Shown in pieces: positions 60,465 to 64,000 of a stretch of DNA of 64,000 nt. The position numbers and the translations under genes were made by a program. This DNA comes from Primula veris (Eukaryota > Streptophyta > Magnoliopsida > Ericales > Primulaceae). The DNA lies in contig OY821742.1 in the NCBI GenBank assembly GCA_963682055.1, forward strand, positions 2,255,816 through 2,319,815. The letters run 5' to 3'. Each line of letters starts with the position of its first letter. Within the stretch, counting starts at the first letter, position 1. The notes under the pieces were generated by a model. The model made no database searches. It saw nothing but the letters and a program-made list of their open reading frames with translations, and had not been told where the DNA came from.

Positions 60465-61031
60465 TCTATCAAGGCTATCATATTAGAGACGAAAAGTAAC
60501 CGCTTTTAAAAAGAACAATAGAGACGGTTCAAAATTATCGCCTAAAAAAACTGAAACTAGTACTTGAAATAAATAGTTCTTAGAGGCAACTTTGTAATAT
60601 TTTCTAATTATGTGTTAACTCCTAAAAGAAACGGTATAAAGTAGTGGCATTGGTTGTCTCTCATATATTAGTTTAAGCATTTTTGCTCAAAAACCTAACT
60701 TTGTAAGTTTGTAACTATGATTAGGTCACAAAATACTCGAGTCTAACTTAGACTAGTTGGAATATTTGCAATATAAAAGCATTGAAACTAGACCTATACT
60801 CTATGTTTTAAACTTTTCTTATTCAATAGCCAAAAGAACATGATAACAAACTCATGAAACTCATAAGGAACAAATGTAAAACACCTCAAAAGAAGGTGAA
60901 AGAATTACACATGAAAAGTAAATGTATATAATTCAGCCAATGAACCTTCTTTTATTGACAACATATAGAAAACTTTGGTGTAGAAATATACAAACAAATT
61001 ACTATTGCAAAGTGCAAACAAACATTAGTAC
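60465..61031. other. Region downstream of PMEI 2
   Basis: Starts with GAGACG and CGCCT motifs (GAGACGAAAAGTAACCGC, then TTATCGCCTAAAAAAACTG) that may be subterminal repeats of an outer CACTA-type element. The part next to 61031 is the probable 3'UTR of the minus-strand inhibitor gene. Confidence 0.4.
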
Positions 61032-61619
61032 TTAATATTTAAGGCGGTTGATGAAAGACAAAGCGTTACTGGTGATTCTCTTAAAATTCATAACCACGCT
61101 CTTAATATTTTTCTTAACACCAGTATTTAATTTGCTATCATCCAATTCATCAATGCATGTTTCTTCATCCGTCATAGCTGCACTAACATAAGTTTTGATG
61201 CTATCAAGTTGAAACCTTTTACTGGTACTCTTGTTAATACTCCCCAATGCACTAATCGATTGCTTGATCTTATCGACGCTATCCTTAATAGTGTAGATAC
61301 AAACCCTAATAACATCCTTGTCTCTGTTCGATATACCTTTTTGCTTCGCGATAACAGATACGGTAGAAGATGAGTTTTTAGCGGCTTGGAGAGAAACGGT
61401 GAGGGCCGCCATGTAGAGCTTTAAGGGGTCGTTTTTTACTTTTTCCGCGTAAGAAGAGAGGCATTTGTTGCAAATTGATGGGTATGTGGTGGTGGAACAA
61501 GACTTTGTTATGAAATTTTTGTAAGCTTTAGGAGTAGTGGTAGCAAAATTAGAATGAAAGTGGTTTTGGAAGAAAAGTAGAATGGTAAAGAGTATTGAGA
61601 GCTTCATGGTTTTGTTCAA
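61032..61619 (-). CDS. Pectin methylesterase/invertase inhibitor family protein (PMEI 2)
   Basis: Intronless, 195 residues from the ATG at 61619 or 191 from the second Met at 61607 (MKLSILFTILLFF), which aligns with the start of PMEI 1. The signal peptide ends near residue 26. Cysteines lie at 41 and 50 (CSTTTYPSIC), an extra one at 53, then 107 and 155 (DEETC), preserving the two-disulfide PMEI pattern. Shared with PMEI 1: LTVSLQAAKNSS, IKDSV.KIKQSI and the C-terminal FKRITSNALSFINRL. It lacks the Cys that PMEI 1 has at 64 (Tyr here). A TATA box (CTATAAAAAG on the minus strand, 61661-61670) lies about 45-55 bp before the start. The role is as for PMEI 1: apoplastic inhibition of a pectin methylesterase or invertase, target unknown. 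The two genes are a local duplication, same strand, 7.7 kb apart. Confidence 0.93.
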   Translation of the reverse strand: MNKTMKLSILFTILLFFQNHFHSNFATTTPKAYKNFITKSCSTTTYPSICNKCLSSYAEKVKNDPLKLYMAALTVSLQAAKNSSSTVSVIAKQKGISNRDKDVIRVCIYTIKDSVDKIKQSISALGSINKSTSKRFQLDSIKTYVSAAMTDEETCIDELDDSKLNTGVKKNIKSVVMNFKRITSNALSFINRLKY

Positions 61620-61660
61620 GAATTAGAGGCACTAAATGTTTTTGTATAGAATAGATTATT

Positions 61661-61670
61661 CTTTTTATAG
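61661..61670 (-). promoter_or_regulatory. TATA box of PMEI 2
   Basis: CTATAAAAAG on the minus strand, 42-51 bp upstream of the first ATG. It is a canonical plant TATA box and supports a short leader. Confidence 0.6.
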
Positions 61671-61974
61671 GCAGAAAAATGAATCAAGGACTCGAGAAGA
61701 AACTCGATCCTAACATCTTCGAGATGATGTCGTGTTATTCCTTGTATTTGTGTAGCCTAAGGGCATGTTTCGTTGGCTTTATATATGCTTATCTTCATTC
61801 CTAAAAAAAGGGATGATTGTAGAAAATATATATTCTACACATGATTAAAAAAGGTATATGAATAATTGAGCTTTTTGACTGCATAAACATCAACGGAAAC
61901 ACTAATTTCTGTTCCAGTTAGATGTTCTCAAGAACAAGAATTTTTTTTATTTGTTAAAAGAAATTAGCTGATAG

Positions 61975-62520
61975 AACATGAAAATTAGACCCGAATATTC
62001 TATTCGGGTAATAGTCAACCCACTTTATAAATGGGTATCCAACGCTTAACTGGGTCATCACCTGCCTTTTATGGATAACAAGGCGTTACTACCAAAAGCC
62101 CAAACCCACTCAACTGGGGACCCATGTCTGAAAAACCCCATGAGATGGAGACATTTGTCAACATCCTAAAAGGCATAGTTGCCTATAAATAGCCAACTAC
62201 CCCTCTTAGAAAAGGACCAGAAAATCTATCCAAAAAATATAGAGAGAAGTTGAGAAAAGAGAGAAACTAATCAACGCACACCACTTCAAGAAATAAACCG
62301 AGAAAAGACAGAGCCGAGCACCGAATAAAAAGGGAGAAAGATCAAGACGAGAGATTAAATAGTCATATCGAGCACAATTGTAAAACCGAAATACTAATCC
62401 GAGCAAGTGTAATAGTCCGAATAAGGATAATAATCCGAGCAATAATAAAGATCAGGAAGTGTCCATTATTCACAGTTGATTTACTATTATATCATTGTTG
62501 AAAAGCCTAACGCGACCGAC
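61975..62520. mobile_element. LTR-like remnant
   Basis: Contains a promoter-like stretch with TATAAAT at 62184-62190, about 150 bp of polypurine leader-like sequence after it, and repeated AATCCGAGCAA/AGTCCGAATAA words near 62395-62445. The layout resembles a retrotransposon LTR, but no terminal TG/CA pair with a target duplication could be fixed. A 28-bp direct repeat (AATTTCTGTTCCA(G/A)TTAGAT...) lies outside it at 61904-61931 and 62575-62602. Confidence 0.35.
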
Positions 62521-62602
62521 CAAAGTTATGGTTTTATCATTAGCTGTCATTTTAAATTCGTGTTTTTGAACAATAATTTCTGTTCCAATTAGATGTTCTC
62601 AA

Positions 62603-63280
62603 AATAATGCATTCGAAAATATAACAAAGATGCTGATCTTAAGTAACATGCAACTTGTGTAGAAATAGATTTGGTTTGAATGTAATGCATAACACAGTGT
62701 TTATTTTACTACAAATGATGGTTGCGTGCCTGTTATTTTTTTCTTAAAAATGATTAGGCCGAGTGATTAATATCATTAGTAATGAGATATTAGCTCAATC
62801 ATAGAGCCACGTCGAGGTTAAGAATCTGTCTAATTAACCTTGCCCAACTATTTTTCATTTTCTTAATATTTATGTCTCTGGCTATTTTTCGTTTTTATAG
62901 CTAACTATAAACAAATAATGATCGCGTTATGTTTTTTTTTTGGAAACAAACAATGTGTCTTTTTTGACGAAGGTAATTAAGTGGGTTTCATTTATCGGTC
63001 AAAAACTGCCGAGGGCTACATGGGGAAACCGCGTGTCCAGGCCCTCACAACTCTCAATTAGGGCACCAGATTATCTTATATATGTAAGAAGAATTAAACA
63101 TATAAATATCTGCCTTAAAAAACTTATATTTAAAAGAACGACCTATTTTAAACAAAATTGTAACTTAAAAAATCGTATTGCTTTAAATAAAACAACTTCG
63201 TTTTTAAAAACTGACTTATTTAAGATTTTAAAAAAAAAAGTGGTCTATTTAAGAAAAACAACCTTATTTAAGAATTAGTA
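62603..63280. other. Intergenic DNA, no gene seen
   Basis: AT-rich. A 112-codon frame at 62940-63278 begins in a T-rich run; its second half is low-complexity Lys/Leu/Asn/Phe sequence from AT-rich DNA. Its first half (GQKLPRATWGNRVS) might be a retroelement scrap but no family is recognised. Confidence 0.4.
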
Positions 63281-63481
63281 GTGGATGTAAACAAGTTGGA
63301 AGCACTGAAAAAAGAAAATGCATATTTAAGGAATTACGTTGCCAAGGTGGAGAAGTGGTTGATTAATGTAATGGAGGAGAATAAGAAGCTTAAGTTAATA
63401 AATCAAAAACTTAAAGAGGAAAAGGTCCAGCTAATGGCTGAATTACAGGAGCTTGAAGAGAAAAAAATTAAGAAATGTTAA
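63281..63481 (+). CDS. Hypothetical 66-residue coiled-coil protein
   Basis: A short open frame encoding a charged, leucine-rich sequence: LEALKKENAYLRN, KVEKWLINVMEENKKLKLIN, LKEEKVQLMAELQELEEKK. Heptad-like Leu/Ile/Val spacing runs from residue 6 to 62, so the product would be one continuous coiled coil. The G+C content is higher than flanking DNA and no stop interrupts it, which favours real coding, possibly as the last exon of a longer gene. No family is recognised, and no promoter is evident. Confidence 0.35.
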   Translation: MDVNKLEALKKENAYLRNYVAKVEKWLINVMEENKKLKLINQKLKEEKVQLMAELQELEEKKIKKC

Positions 63482-63538
63482 ATTTGATGAGTTGGTAATT
63501 ACCCCTCTTTAATAAATCAAATACTACATGTATTAGTA

Positions 63539-63770
63539 GTATTTTGTTTAGACTCGGGTCGTGTTTCCAATAATATGTTGTGATTGGCTAGTCTAGTTGA
63601 TTACCCTCTTTAAGCATGTATTCGTATTTTGTTTAGACTCGGGTCGTGTTTCCAATAATATATTGTGATTGGGTAGTTTAGTTGATTACCCTCCTTGAGT
63701 ATGTAGTCGTATTTTGTTTAGACCCGGGTCGTTTTTCTTATAATATATTGTGATTGGGCAGTTTGTTCGA
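63539..63770. repeat. 85 bp tandem repeat, about 2.7 copies
   Basis: GTATTTTGTTTAGACTCGGG followed by TCGTGTTTCCAATAATAT starts at 63539, 63624 and 63709, an exact 85 bp spacing. Copies differ at a few positions only, so the duplication is fairly recent. It begins about 60 bp after the stop of the coiled-coil frame. Confidence 0.92.
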
Positions 63771-64000
63771 GTTAGTCTTTTGTGTAATGTCTGTAATTAG
63801 CTGGACTTCAAAGCAGCTTATAAGTTGTTTTCTTTTGTGTTATGCTGGAGTAAGGAAGTTGGTTATTTGTTGTAAAACTGGGTTAGTCCCCAAATTTTGT
63901 GCAATGCAATATAGGGGAAACCGTCTCTCTCAGATTAAAAGAAAAAGCTATTAGTCCAGTTTTCATTTTAATGACTTATCATTCTACTATGCCATGATCG
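63771..64000. other. Window end, no gene seen
   Basis: A 66-codon plus-strand frame at 63754-63954 starts inside the tandem repeat and shows no recognisable family. It is left uncalled. Confidence 0.4.

Overview
The window is nuclear DNA of a flowering plant, almost certainly a eudicot. All recognised genes are plant genes with GT-AG introns, the intergenic DNA is AT-rich and full of small DNA-transposon derivatives, and a fragment of chloroplast ndhC-ndhK is embedded in it. The species cannot be named from sequence alone.

Layout. 1-6373: a hAT-type element (666-1231), then the 40S ribosomal protein uS15 gene (RPS13), five coding exons, with a 3.4 kb second intron made mostly of ~170 bp tandem repeats. 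9120-13598: the 40S ribosomal protein uS10 gene (RPS20), three coding exons plus a probable 5'UTR intron. 16220-20915: a small hAT-like MITE, a three-copy tandem repeat, and an EXORDIUM-like cell-wall gene (EXL3 type), three exons. 21-34 kb: transposon-rich DNA with three hAT-type elements, a 148 bp near-perfect hairpin, a degenerate ~0.9-1 kb tandem repeat and a few unassigned exon-like pieces. 34041-37073 (minus): LPA2, a thylakoid photosystem II assembly factor, two exons. 37.1-42.5 kb: Stowaway-like remnants, two Mutator-type foldback elements, a 200-N assembly gap, a tandem repeat block and a complete solo LTR. 42568-51771: a 17-exon AGC kinase of the IRE/IREH1 family whose extreme 5' end was not securely located. 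52787-53359 and 61032-61619 (both minus): two paralogous secreted pectin methylesterase/invertase inhibitor genes. Between them lie the chloroplast-derived fragment (53681-54048), three CACTA-type MITEs and a 3.2 kb AT-rich satellite that sits inside a split Stowaway element. 62-64 kb: an LTR-like remnant, a small coiled-coil reading frame and an 85 bp tandem repeat.

The genes are ordinary housekeeping or signalling genes transcribed independently; they do not form one pathway. Two act in translation (uS15, uS10), one in photosystem II biogenesis (LPA2), one in root-hair or growth signalling (IRE family) and three in the cell wall or apoplast (EXL, two PMEI). The EXL3-LPA2 neighbourhood matches the order I recall for Arabidopsis At5g51550-At5g51545, which suggests conserved microsynteny.

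The theme that stands out is repeat-driven growth of introns and intergenic DNA. Tandem arrays occur in introns of RPS13, RPS20 and LPA2, upstream of the EXL gene, inside an LTR and inside a MITE. No CRISPR, tRNA or rRNA gene was found. I did not find a convincing new multi-gene system; the most unusual items are the RPS13 intron array that repeats its own splice donor, and the nested satellite-in-MITE structure.
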